From Paludibacter sp. (GTDB lineage: Bacteria > Bacteroidota > Bacteroidia > Bacteroidales > Paludibacteraceae): a stretch of DNA of 64,000 nucleotides. The stretch covers positions 248,001 through 312,000 of the forward strand of contig NZ_WASO01000001.1 in assembly GCF_009712605.1 (NCBI RefSeq), given 5' to 3'. The position numbers and the translations under genes are program-made. Each line of letters starts with the position of its first letter. Within the stretch, counting starts at the first letter, position 1. The notes below the pieces were generated by a model. That model was given only the letters and a program-made list of their open reading frames with translations, had not been told where the DNA came from and made no database searches. Shown in pieces: positions 53,534-61,632 of this stretch.

Positions 53534-54115
53534 ATGGAGATGAGATATCAGATCTTATTACTTTTTTTGTCTATATTTCCTTTGGGCGTCGCCGCTCAAA
53601 GGTTAACTTGTAGAGTAGATACTACATTAGATATGTCGAATAAAGTGGAGTACCATCTTCAAAATGATACTACTGCCGTTATTTCTGCAACGATCAACAA
53701 TTGTAGTATTCAAAAAGAATATTATTATTTGAAAGATTCAGAATCATGTAACTTTATTCCATATTTTATCTATAAGTATAAGGATAGCTTCATCTTTATT
53801 AGTGGTACACATCAACACTATAGGTTACTAACACTGTTCCATCTTGAGGGAGATAAAGTAATGGTTAATTGTTATGAGAATGAACTAATGCTTGGGAGTT
53901 CAAATGATGAATCTGAGAGAATCTTCTTTTTATATAAAGATAAGCCAGCAGTTGTGGTTGTCAACAGAAAGAATGAGACATTTGTTCGATTATATAAGAA
54001 ACATTGTTCAATCAATTCACAAGATATTAAGTATATCACAGTTGATAGTAATCGGGTAATAGTGAGTTTGAAAAACAATAAGAAAAAAATATTGTCTTTT
54101 AGTGATTTTCTTTGA
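53534..54115 (+). CDS. Exported hypothetical protein, 193 aa
   Basis: 193 residues with a signal peptide (MRYQILLLFLSIFPLGVAAQ after a two-residue leader; ATG at 53534 or 53540). The rest is a mostly beta pattern, with short strands such as VEYHLQNDTTAVISATI and YKDSFIFISGTHQHYRLLTLF, and a basic end. Cysteines occur in even spacing (possible disulfides). I do not recognise a family. Its base composition is clearly AT-rich against the neighbours. Without a partner gene, an orphan immunity or effector-like role is only a guess. Confidence 0.65.
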   Translation: MEMRYQILLLFLSIFPLGVAAQRLTCRVDTTLDMSNKVEYHLQNDTTAVISATINNCSIQKEYYYLKDSESCNFIPYFIYKYKDSFIFISGTHQHYRLLTLFHLEGDKVMVNCYENELMLGSSNDESERIFFLYKDKPAVVVVNRKNETFVRLYKKHCSINSQDIKYITVDSNRVIVSLKNNKKKILSFSDFL

Positions 54116-54176
54116 TGATATAAGTGGAAAGCAGGACGGAGTAGCCCTTTGATGGTGCAGATCTGTCAGATTCGCT

Positions 54177-54200
54177 CGCGCGGGTCTCATGACCCGTGTG
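54177..54200. repeat. Hairpin in the gap before mdh
   Basis: A perfect 6-bp core (CGGGTC with GACCCG, loop TCAT) extends to about 10 bp with G-U pairs. The rest of the 299-bp gap 54116-54414 has higher GC than the islet and no supported gene; its only long open frame has no family signal. Confidence 0.6.
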
Positions 54201-54345
54201 TGAAAACCGTGTATCAGATTGTTGACAAACAGAAAGAGCTGGCCTACGGATTTGCTCTTTGCTCTTATTCTTGTATTGAATTAAGTGCTTCGCTTGGAGC
54301 GAAACTCTTAATCAGGCAGATTAGTGCTCGTAATCGGCCTCAAAA

Positions 54346-54384
54346 ACTAAAAAAGGACAACCCTGTATGAGGATTGTCCTTTTT
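54346..54384 (-). terminator. Terminator after mdh
   Basis: A perfect stem (AAAAGGACAA with TTGTCCTTTT) and a 13-base loop are followed on the - strand by T-rich sequence. It lies 30 bp after the mdh stop. Confidence 0.88.
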
Positions 54385-54414
54385 ACTGTTGAAAAGTAAA
54401 GTATCAACCGGAGA

Positions 54415-55356
54415 TTAAACCAGTTTCATTTCTTTCAATACGTCGTTCATTACCTGAACAGCAGCAGCGCTCTTATCGAACAATTCTTGTTCTTCAGCGT
54501 TCAGTTTAACGTCGAGAATAGCTTCAACGCCGTTTTTGCCGATTACGGTAGGAACACCGATGCAGATATCATTATGTTTGTATTCGCCTTCGAGGTAAAC
54601 GCAGCAAGGGAGTACGCGTTTTTCGTCGTTAAGGATAGATTTAACGAGGAATGCAGCAGAAGCGCCCGGAGCCATCCATGCAGAAGTGCCCAGTAATTTT
54701 GTAAGAGTAGCACCACCAACCATTGTGTCGGCAACTACCTTGTCCAAAACTTCAGCAGAAAGAATGTCGCTTACAGCAACACCTTTGCAGTTAGCAAGAC
54801 GTTTCAAAGGAATCATGGTTGTGTCGCCGTGACCACCGATAACCATAGCTTCGATGTTGTTGCCATTGGTGTTAAGCGCCTGGCTCAGGTAGTAAGTGAA
54901 ACGAGAGCTGTCCAATGCGCCACCCATACCGATTACGCGGTTTTTAGGAAGACCTGCTGTTTTGAATGTCAGGTAAGTCATTGTATCCATTGGGTTGCTT
55001 ACGATAACGAGGATAGCGTTGGGAGATTCTTTGATGATGCTTGCAACTACCGAGTTAACGATACCAGCGTTAACGCCGATCAGTTCTTCGCGTGTCATAC
55101 CCGGTTTGCGGGGAAGACCTGAAGTGATAACAACAACGTCAGAATTAGCTGTTTTGCTGTAATCGCTGGTTACACCGATAACTTTGGTGGCAAAACCCAG
55201 AGTAGGCTGAGTTTGCATGATGTCCATTGCTTTACCTTCAGCAACACCTTCTTTAATATCGAGCAAAACCACTTCGCTCGCAACTTGGTTTACCGTCAGA
55301 ACGTTAGCACAGGTAGCACCTACGTTACCGGCTCCGACTACTGTTACTTTAGACAT
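54415..55356 (-). CDS. mdh: Malate dehydrogenase
   Basis: 313 residues of the lactate/malate dehydrogenase family. The NAD site is VTVVGAGNVGATCANVL with Asp in LLDIKEG. Substrate residues are GLPRKPGMTREELI (the Arg pair of malate enzymes), VSNPMDTMTYL and the catalytic His in IGGHGDTTMIPL. It interconverts malate and oxaloacetate in the cytoplasm. It is a lone gene with its own promoter-like box (TACCTTTG on the - strand, 55412-55419) and terminator. Confidence 0.96.
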   Translation of the reverse strand: MSKVTVVGAGNVGATCANVLTVNQVASEVVLLDIKEGVAEGKAMDIMQTQPTLGFATKVIGVTSDYSKTANSDVVVITSGLPRKPGMTREELIGVNAGIVNSVVASIIKESPNAILVIVSNPMDTMTYLTFKTAGLPKNRVIGMGGALDSSRFTYYLSQALNTNGNNIEAMVIGGHGDTTMIPLKRLANCKGVAVSDILSAEVLDKVVADTMVGGATLTKLLGTSAWMAPGASAAFLVKSILNDEKRVLPCCVYLEGEYKHNDICIGVPTVIGKNGVEAILDVKLNAEEQELFDKSAAAVQVMNDVLKEMKLV

Positions 55357-55411
55357 AACTGTTTAGTTTATAGATTAATGAATAGTTAGAATAACCTCTG
55401 TTTTAGAACAG

Positions 55412-55419
55412 CAAAGGTA
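55412..55419 (-). promoter_or_regulatory. -7 box for mdh
   Basis: TACCTTTG on the - strand, 55 bp upstream of the mdh start; it fits TAnnTTTG but has no obvious -33 TTTG. Confidence 0.6.
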
Positions 55420-55556
55420 GCTGATTATCCTTGTATTAAGGAAAAAATTCTGTAATTCTTTTCTATAAAAAAACTAAAGACTTAATCTCTTTCGAATGAA
55501 AATTGAGGTGGAAAATTAACCTGAAATACATTCTGTGATAAAAATCAGAAGAATAG

Positions 55557-55586
55557 TTTGTTTATAGAAAAAAATCCGTATCTTTG
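55557..55586 (+). promoter_or_regulatory. Promoter of rpmH
   Basis: TTTG (55557-55560) and TATCTTTG (55579-55586) are 18 bp apart and lie 47 bp upstream of the rpmH ATG. Confidence 0.85.
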
Positions 55587-55633
55587 TCGCCCCGAAAACA
55601 GGAATAAAAAACAACATATAAAACATTACGGCA

Positions 55634-55789
55634 ATGAAAAGAACATTCCAACCATCGAACACAAAACGGAGAAACAAACACGGTTTCCGCGAACGTATGG
55701 CTACTGCCAATGGCCGTCGCGTATTGGCAGCTCGTCGTGCAAAAGGAAGAAAAGTGTTGACAGTTTCATCTGAATTTAACAAGAAATAA
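55634..55789 (+). CDS. rpmH: 50S ribosomal protein bL34
   Basis: 51-residue basic protein, [20 protein letters not shown] and then [20 protein letters not shown], which matches bL34 throughout. It lies alone between mdh and the ATPase operon, away from rnpA and dnaA. Strong promoter and terminator fit a highly expressed single-gene unit. Confidence 0.97.
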   Translation: MKRTFQPSNTKRRNKHGFRERMATANGRRVLAARRAKGRKVLTVSSEFNKK

Positions 55790-55806
55790 AATTTTCTTTC
55801 TTATAA

Positions 55807-55854
55807 GAATGCGCGGCCTTCTCTGCATCAGAGAAGGCCGCGCATTCTTTTTTT
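55807..55854 (+). terminator. Terminator after rpmH
   Basis: A perfect 19-bp stem (55807-55825 with 55829-55847) and a three-base loop are followed by a T-run. It is the strongest hairpin in the window. Confidence 0.95.
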
Positions 55855-55855
55855 A

Positions 55856-56223
55856 AACATGTCTCAGTATAAAAAAAATGAATTGTATTTGTCCTGTTTT
55901 GTGAAATCTGATAAGAATTAATGCTCTTTCCCTGAAAATTATATGTTGTTTTAAATTGGCCTGGTTTTTTAAAAATTATCTTTGATCGCCCGCAGGTTTG
56001 CGTTTTTGCTGTAAAATGTTTCAATATGTCGCTAAAAAATGGCTTATTGTTTCATTTGTTTTGTTCTAGTTTTGTTTTTGTGACTTTGTGTTATAATGTT
56101 TCTGTTGTTTTATACAATTAAAAATAACGTTAAATTGGAATCCCAATTTAAATTCGGTTGAACACCCTATTGATAATTCCATTACATTTGCAGTCTAAGT
56201 AAAAAAAAAATTAAATCAGCAAT
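55856..56223 (+). promoter_or_regulatory. Upstream region of the V-ATPase operon, two candidate promoters and an operator-like dyad
   Basis: TATCTTTG at 55977-55984 (ATTG 18 bp upstream) and TACATTTG at 56183-56190 (TTG 22 bp upstream) fit the -7 element; the second is nearer the first gene. A perfect dyad with 9-bp arms (TTAAATTGG / CCAATTTAA, 56130-56151) lies just upstream of the second promoter and could bind a regulator. The region is very AT-rich and has no gene. Confidence 0.55.
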
Positions 56224-56814
56224 ATGAACTCAACACTGCAAGAACTTACCGACAAAATCTATTTAGAAGGCGTTGAAAAAGGAAAAAGTGAAGCCGCCAC
56301 AATTGTATCTAAAGCTCAGGATGAGGCAGCTGCAATTCTGCAAAAGGCAGAGGCCGATGCTGCTGCCATAGTAGCCCAAGCTAAAAAACAAGCAGAAGAA
56401 CTCGATAAAAATACGCGTTCGGAGCTTAAATTGTTTGCGCAACAATCCGTGGAAGCTCTGAAGACAGAGGTGGTGAATCTGATAAACGGTAAGATTACCG
56501 ACGACTCAGTGAAGGCCGCAGTGGTTGATAAAGCTTTTATGCAAAAGGTAATTCTTTCTTTTACTCAGGAATGGGCAAAAAAAGAACAAATTGTAATTGA
56601 AACCAAAGATGCAGAGGCTTTGACTGCTTATTTTGCTTCGAATGCAAAAGAACTCCTCAATAATGGTGTTATAATAAAAGAAGTGAACGGTGCAAAAACC
56701 GACTTCGCAGTTCAGCCTGCATCGGGTGGATATAAAATCACTTTCGGTGAGGCCGAATTTGTAGAATACTTCAAAGAATTTTTACGTCCGAAACTGGTAG
56801 AATTGTTGTTTTAA
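56224..56814 (+). CDS. atpE: V-type ATPase subunit E
   Basis: 196 residues. The N-terminal half is a long helix (GVEKGKSEAATIVSKAQDEAAAILQKAEADAAAIVAQAKK), the coiled coil of the peripheral stalk, followed by an alpha/beta head. It opens the operon. In V/A-type enzymes E pairs with G (H), but no G gene is present here. Function is known from the family: it holds the A3B3 head against rotation. Confidence 0.88.
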   Translation: MNSTLQELTDKIYLEGVEKGKSEAATIVSKAQDEAAAILQKAEADAAAIVAQAKKQAEELDKNTRSELKLFAQQSVEALKTEVVNLINGKITDDSVKAAVVDKAFMQKVILSFTQEWAKKEQIVIETKDAEALTAYFASNAKELLNNGVIIKEVNGAKTDFAVQPASGGYKITFGEAEFVEYFKEFLRPKLVELLF

Positions 56815-56858
56815 GTTGCGCTTCCCAATCAGCAACCAAAACTATAATTTGTAACATA

Positions 56859-57698
56859 ATGAGCAAATATTACTACCTGATAGCCGGATTACCCGAAATC
56901 CAGCCGGACGATACCAAACTTTCCCTTAAATTGCAGGAGTTGCAACAGACGTTGCAGGAAACTCTTACAAAAAAAGATCGCGAAATTGCCGATCTGATTT
57001 TTCAGCAATATGAAGCGAAAAACTGGTTTGCATTCCTCAAAGACAGGGATGCGGCATTGCATCCGCTCGGAATTTCTTCGTCAGAAGATTTTGAAGAAGT
57101 GGTGACGCAACTGAAAGAGACGGAGAATCCTAAAATATCGACTGTTCCTTCCTATTTCCCAATGTTTGCCTATGCATACTGGGAAGACAAACCGTTGTTC
57201 GATAATCTTTCGTGGGATGACCAGCTTATGGCCATGTTCTATAAGTCGGCGCTGAAGTGCAGTAACGGTTTCGTGAACCGGTGGTTTGAATTTTGCCTCA
57301 ATATCAATAACCTGCTGACAGCTCACACTTGTCGTAAGCATGGTTTCGACGTTCATTCTTCTATTGTGGGCGACAACAACGTTGCGCGTATCCTGAAAGC
57401 CAGTCATTCGCGCGATTTTGGCGTAAGCGACTTTTTCCCTCAGGCCGAATCGGTATTACGTATTGCTGAAGAGACCGATTTGCTGGAACGCGAACGTAAA
57501 ATTGACCTGTTGAAATGGGCGTGGATTGATGAAAATACGGTTTTCGAATATTTTACGATCGAGGCTGTAGCTGCTTATCTGATGAAGCTCGAAATTATTG
57601 AACGATGGTTACCTCTCAATAAGGAAGCCGGTTCTGCAATTTTCCGCGAGCTTATCCGCAACCTGAAAAGTGGTGTGAAATTTCCCAGCGAAAAGTGA
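56859..57698 (+). CDS. DUF2764 protein of the V-ATPase operon, possible subunit C equivalent
   Basis: 279 residues beginning MSKYYYLIAGLPEIQPDD, the DUF2764 signature. The predicted fold is almost all helix. It has this same place between E and A in the V-type operons of Bacteroidota and Chlamydia, which lack a recognisable subunit C. Length and helical content suit the funnel-shaped C/d subunit that joins the stalk to the K ring, so it may be a divergent form of it; that is inference. The next gene starts 47 bp downstream. Confidence 0.8.
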   Translation: MSKYYYLIAGLPEIQPDDTKLSLKLQELQQTLQETLTKKDREIADLIFQQYEAKNWFAFLKDRDAALHPLGISSSEDFEEVVTQLKETENPKISTVPSYFPMFAYAYWEDKPLFDNLSWDDQLMAMFYKSALKCSNGFVNRWFEFCLNINNLLTAHTCRKHGFDVHSSIVGDNNVARILKASHSRDFGVSDFFPQAESVLRIAEETDLLERERKIDLLKWAWIDENTVFEYFTIEAVAAYLMKLEIIERWLPLNKEAGSAIFRELIRNLKSGVKFPSEK

Positions 57699-57745
57699 GC
57701 TGCCCGGGAATCCTATTAACGAAAAAATAATAACAATAGCATAAT

Positions 57746-59506
57746 ATGTCAACAAAAGGAAAAGTTAAAGGCATTATTTCCAACCTTGTAATAGTGACTG
57801 TTGACGGGCCTGTGGCTCAAAACGAAATTTGTTACATCGAAACAGGAAATACAAAACTGATGGCAGAGGTCATCAAAATTATCGGCGATAATGCTTATGT
57901 GCAGGTGTTTGAGAGTACTCGCGGCCTGCAGGTGGGAGCCGAGGCTGAATTCATGGGACACATGCTGGAAGTGACTCTTGGTCCTGGTTTGCTGTCGCGT
58001 AACTACGACGGTTTGCAAAATGACCTCGATAAGATGTTGGGCGTGTTCCTGAAACGCGGTGAATATACATTCCCCCTTGATGAGGAAAAGCTGTGGGACT
58101 TCAAACCCTTGGCTAAGGCCGGTGATGTGGTTGAAGCCGGTAGCTGGCTGGGCGAAGTGGACGAAAACTTCCAGCCTCACAAAATCATGGTTCCTTTCAC
58201 TTTTCAGGGACAATATACTGTTAAGTCGGTAGTGACGGAAGGGCAATACCGCATCTTCGATAAAATTGCAGTCGTTACCGATAGCGAAGGCAAGGATATT
58301 GAACTTAACATGACTCAAAAATGGCCGGTAAAGAAGGCGTTGACCTGTTATACTGAAAAACCGCGTCCTTTCCGTTTGCTGGAAACCGGGGTTAGAACCA
58401 TCGATACTGCCAATCCTATTGTTGAAGGAGGTACCGGCTTTATTCCCGGTCCGTTCGGAACCGGCAAGACTGTGCTTCAGCACGCTATCTCAAAACAGGC
58501 CGATGCCAATATCGTGATTATGGCTGCCTGCGGTGAACGTGCCAACGAGGTGGTGGAAATTTTCGTCGAATTCCCCGAGTTGACAGACCCGCACACCGGT
58601 CGCAAGCTGATGGAACGTACCATCATTATTGCGAATACATCCAACATGCCGGTGGCTGCCCGTGAAGCTTCCGTTTACACAGCGATGACCATTGCCGAGT
58701 ATTACCGTTCGATGGGGTTGAAAGTGTTGTTGATGGCTGACTCTACTTCGCGTTGGGCACAGGCTCTGCGTGAAATGTCAAACCGTTTGGAAGAGCTTCC
58801 CGGTCAGGATGCATTCCCGATGGACTTGCCGGCTATCATCGCCAACTTCTACGGTCGTGCAGGATATGTTCACCTCAAAAATGGCGCAACAGGGTCAATT
58901 ACCTTTATCGGGACTGTGTCGCCTGCCGGTGGTAACCTGAAAGAGCCGGTGACGGAATCGACCAAAAAGGCTGCCCGTTGCTTCTTCGCTCTCGAACAGG
59001 CACGTGCCGACCGTAAACGTTACCCGGCTGTGAATCCGATTGATAGTTACTCAAAATACATTGAATATCCTGAGTTTGAAGAATACATTGCAAAACGTAT
59101 TTCGCCCGACTGGACAAAGAATGTCAACGAAATGAAGACACTTCTCCAGCGTGGAAAAGAGGTTCAGGAACAAATCAATATTTTGGGTGATGACGGCGTG
59201 CCTGTAGATTATCACGTTACCTTCTGGAAATCGGAAGTGATTGACTTTGTAATCCTTCAGCAGGATGCTTTTGATAAAATCGACTCAGTTTGTCCGATCG
59301 ATCGTCAACAGTTTATGCTGAATCTGGTGATGGATATTTGCCGCACCAAGTTCGATTTTAGCAGCTTTACAGATGTAATGGATTACTTCAAACGATTGAT
59401 CAATATCTGCAAACAGATGAATTATTCAGAGTATCAATCGGAAGCCTTTAACGGATATCTGAAAGAACTGAATGAGATGCTGACACTGGAAACAGCTCAG
59501 AAATGA
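57746..59506 (+). CDS. atpA: V-type ATPase catalytic subunit A
   Basis: 586 residues, full length. Walker A is GPFGTGKTV (near residue 235), and the non-homologous insert of A subunits is present (SWLGEVDENFQPHKIMVPFTFQG). Also seen are the MAACGERANEVVEIF segment, Walker B-like LLMADSTSRWAQALRE and AGYVHLKNGATGSITFIGTVSPAGG. It hydrolyses or makes ATP at the A/B interfaces. Confidence 0.97.
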   Translation: MSTKGKVKGIISNLVIVTVDGPVAQNEICYIETGNTKLMAEVIKIIGDNAYVQVFESTRGLQVGAEAEFMGHMLEVTLGPGLLSRNYDGLQNDLDKMLGVFLKRGEYTFPLDEEKLWDFKPLAKAGDVVEAGSWLGEVDENFQPHKIMVPFTFQGQYTVKSVVTEGQYRIFDKIAVVTDSEGKDIELNMTQKWPVKKALTCYTEKPRPFRLLETGVRTIDTANPIVEGGTGFIPGPFGTGKTVLQHAISKQADANIVIMAACGERANEVVEIFVEFPELTDPHTGRKLMERTIIIANTSNMPVAAREASVYTAMTIAEYYRSMGLKVLLMADSTSRWAQALREMSNRLEELPGQDAFPMDLPAIIANFYGRAGYVHLKNGATGSITFIGTVSPAGGNLKEPVTESTKKAARCFFALEQARADRKRYPAVNPIDSYSKYIEYPEFEEYIAKRISPDWTKNVNEMKTLLQRGKEVQEQINILGDDGVPVDYHVTFWKSEVIDFVILQQDAFDKIDSVCPIDRQQFMLNLVMDICRTKFDFSSFTDVMDYFKRLINICKQMNYSEYQSEAFNGYLKELNEMLTLETAQK

Positions 59507-59559
59507 TGGTTCCGGAGAAATCATAAATTGTAAATAGCAAAATTGTAATTTTAGATATC

Positions 59560-60879
59560 ATGGCTACAAAAGCATTTCAAAAAATATACACAAAAATCAC
59601 TCAGATAACGAAGGCTACCTGTTCGCTGAAAGCTACCGGGGTAGGGTACGATGAGCTGGCTACCGTGAACGGAAAACTGGCTCAGGTGGTAAAAATTATG
59701 GGTGAAGATGTTACTTTGCAGGTATTTGAAGGTACCGAAGGTATTCCGACGAATGCAGAAGTAATATTCCTGGGTAAAGCTCCAACCCTGAAAGTGAGCA
59801 ATCAACTTGCAGGTCGTTTCTTCAATGCTTTCGGTGATCCTATCGACGGCGGTCCCGAGATCGAAGGGGAAGAACGTGAAATTGGCGGTCCGTCGGTGAA
59901 TCCTGTTCGTCGTCGCCAACCGTCCGAGCTGATTGCGACCGGTATTGCCGGTATCGACCTGAACAACTCACTGGTATCCGGACAGAAGATTCCTTTCTTT
60001 GCCGACCCGGACCAACCGTTCAACCAGGTAATGGCGAGTGTGGCTTTGCGTGCAAAAGCTGACAAAATCATTCTTGGTGGTATGGGTCTGACCAACGACG
60101 ACTACCTCTACTTTAAGAATGTGTTCAATAATGCAGGCGTGCTCGACCGTATCGTGAGTTTCGTGAATACCACCGAAAATCCTCCGGTAGAACGACTTCT
60201 TATTCCAGACCAGGCATTGACCGCTGCAGAATATTTTGCGGTAGACCACAATGAAAAGGTGTTGGTGCTGTTGACCGATATGACGCTTTACGCCGATGCC
60301 CTTTCAATCGTGTCGAACCGTATGGATCAGATTCCGTCAAAAGACTCTATGCCGGGTTCGCTTTACTCCGATTTGGCAAAGATCTACGAAAAAGCGGTAC
60401 AATTCCCCGCTGGAGGTTCTATCACGATTATTGCCGTGACAACGCTTTCGGGCGGCGATATTACACACGCTATTCCAGATAATACGGGTTATATCACAGA
60501 AGGTCAGTTGTTCCTTCGTCGCGACTCTGATGTCGGTAAGGTTATTGTTGACCCGTTCCGCTCACTGTCCCGTTTGAAACAGCTGGTGATCGGGAAAAAG
60601 ACCCGCGAAGATCATCCGCAGGTAATGAATGCTGCCGTACGTCTGTATGCCGATGCTGCCAATGCTAAAACAAAACTTGAAAACGGTTTCGACCTGACGA
60701 ATTACGACGAACGTACCCTTTCGTTTGCTAAAGACTATTCGGAAAAAATTCTGGCTATCGACGTTAATATTGGCACCGAAGAGATGTTGAACGTTACCTG
60801 GGGCTTGTTCTCCAACTACTTCAAACCGGAAGAGGTGAACATCAAACAGGAGCTGGTTGATAGATACTGGGCGAAATAA
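59560..60879 (+). CDS. atpB: V-type ATPase regulatory subunit B
   Basis: 439 residues. It has the ATPase-family core but no canonical Walker A; the place of the P-loop is held by SGQKIPFFADPDQPFN, as in other B subunits. DRIVSFVNTTENPPVERLLIPDQALTAAEYFAV and SGSLYSDLAKIYEKA-like segments are typical. It completes the A3B3 head. It starts 53 bp after atpA, preceded by AT-rich AATTGTAA repeats. Confidence 0.96.
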   Translation: MATKAFQKIYTKITQITKATCSLKATGVGYDELATVNGKLAQVVKIMGEDVTLQVFEGTEGIPTNAEVIFLGKAPTLKVSNQLAGRFFNAFGDPIDGGPEIEGEEREIGGPSVNPVRRRQPSELIATGIAGIDLNNSLVSGQKIPFFADPDQPFNQVMASVALRAKADKIILGGMGLTNDDYLYFKNVFNNAGVLDRIVSFVNTTENPPVERLLIPDQALTAAEYFAVDHNEKVLVLLTDMTLYADALSIVSNRMDQIPSKDSMPGSLYSDLAKIYEKAVQFPAGGSITIIAVTTLSGGDITHAIPDNTGYITEGQLFLRRDSDVGKVIVDPFRSLSRLKQLVIGKKTREDHPQVMNAAVRLYADAANAKTKLENGFDLTNYDERTLSFAKDYSEKILAIDVNIGTEEMLNVTWGLFSNYFKPEEVNIKQELVDRYWAK

Positions 60880-60907
60880 GCCTGAATAAAGAGCTTGAAA
60901 ATAAGTT

Positions 60908-61516
60908 ATGGCAATAACATTTCAATATAACAAAACGTCGCTTCAGGGGCTTGAAAAGCAGCTTAAAATACGTGTGCGCGCTTTGCCTACCATTAAGAAC
61001 AAGGAGAGTGCTCTGCGTTTGGAGGTGAAAAGAGCCAAAGACGATGCTAAGGAGCTGGAGGAAAAACTCGAGCTGCGTATCAATGCATACGATCAGATGC
61101 TGGCTCTTTGGGGCGAATTCGATACTTCGCTGCTTCACGTAGACGACGTGAAGATGACGATCAAAAAGATTGCCGGCGTGCGTATTCCTGTGCTTGAAGG
61201 TGTTGATTATTCTGTACGTCCTTTCAGCCTTTTCAGCAGTCCAAAATGGTTTGCTGATGGTATTGAGCAGCTTAAGGAGTTGGCTCAGATCGGGATCGAA
61301 CAGGAGTTTATGACACAAAAACTCAACCTGTTGGAACATGCCAGAAAGAAAACCACCCAAAAGGTGAATCTTTTTGAAAAGGTACAGATCCCTGGCTACG
61401 AAGATGCTATCCGTAAGATCAAACGATTTATGGAAGACGAAGAAAACCTGTCGAAATCGGCACAAAAGATTGTCAAATCAAGACAGGAAGCCGAAAAAGC
61501 CAATGTGGAAATTTGA
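60908..61516 (+). CDS. atpD: V-type ATPase subunit D
   Basis: 202 residues, mostly two long antiparallel helices (KTSLQGLEKQLKIRVRALPTIK at the start and KVNLFEKVQIPGYEDAIRKIKRF near the end), the central rotor shaft. The NLFEKVQIPGY motif is a D-subunit hallmark. In other V/A enzymes D pairs with F; no F gene is found here. Confidence 0.93.
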   Translation: MAITFQYNKTSLQGLEKQLKIRVRALPTIKNKESALRLEVKRAKDDAKELEEKLELRINAYDQMLALWGEFDTSLLHVDDVKMTIKKIAGVRIPVLEGVDYSVRPFSLFSSPKWFADGIEQLKELAQIGIEQEFMTQKLNLLEHARKKTTQKVNLFEKVQIPGYEDAIRKIKRFMEDEENLSKSAQKIVKSRQEAEKANVEI

Positions 61517-61632
61517 AGATTTGTAAATAGAATTTGATTAACCCCAAAGTACATAGGCTTTTCGTTGCATTCCTTTGTGATATAAACAGATTTCAATTGT
61601 AAATCGTAAATGACTAAATTGTAAATAGATAT
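61517..61632. repeat. AT-rich repeats upstream of atpI
   Basis: Overlapping units of the form (A)AATTGTAAAT(CG/AG) at 61595-61627. Near-identical sequence lies upstream of the symporter gene (3903-3930) and shorter copies precede atpB (59524-59550). No gene and no clear promoter in this 116-bp gap. Confidence 0.6.

Noticed and set aside
54149-54370. Open frame of 73 codons before mdh
   Set aside because: It crosses a hairpin and the mdh terminator, has no ribosome site and no protein-like pattern.
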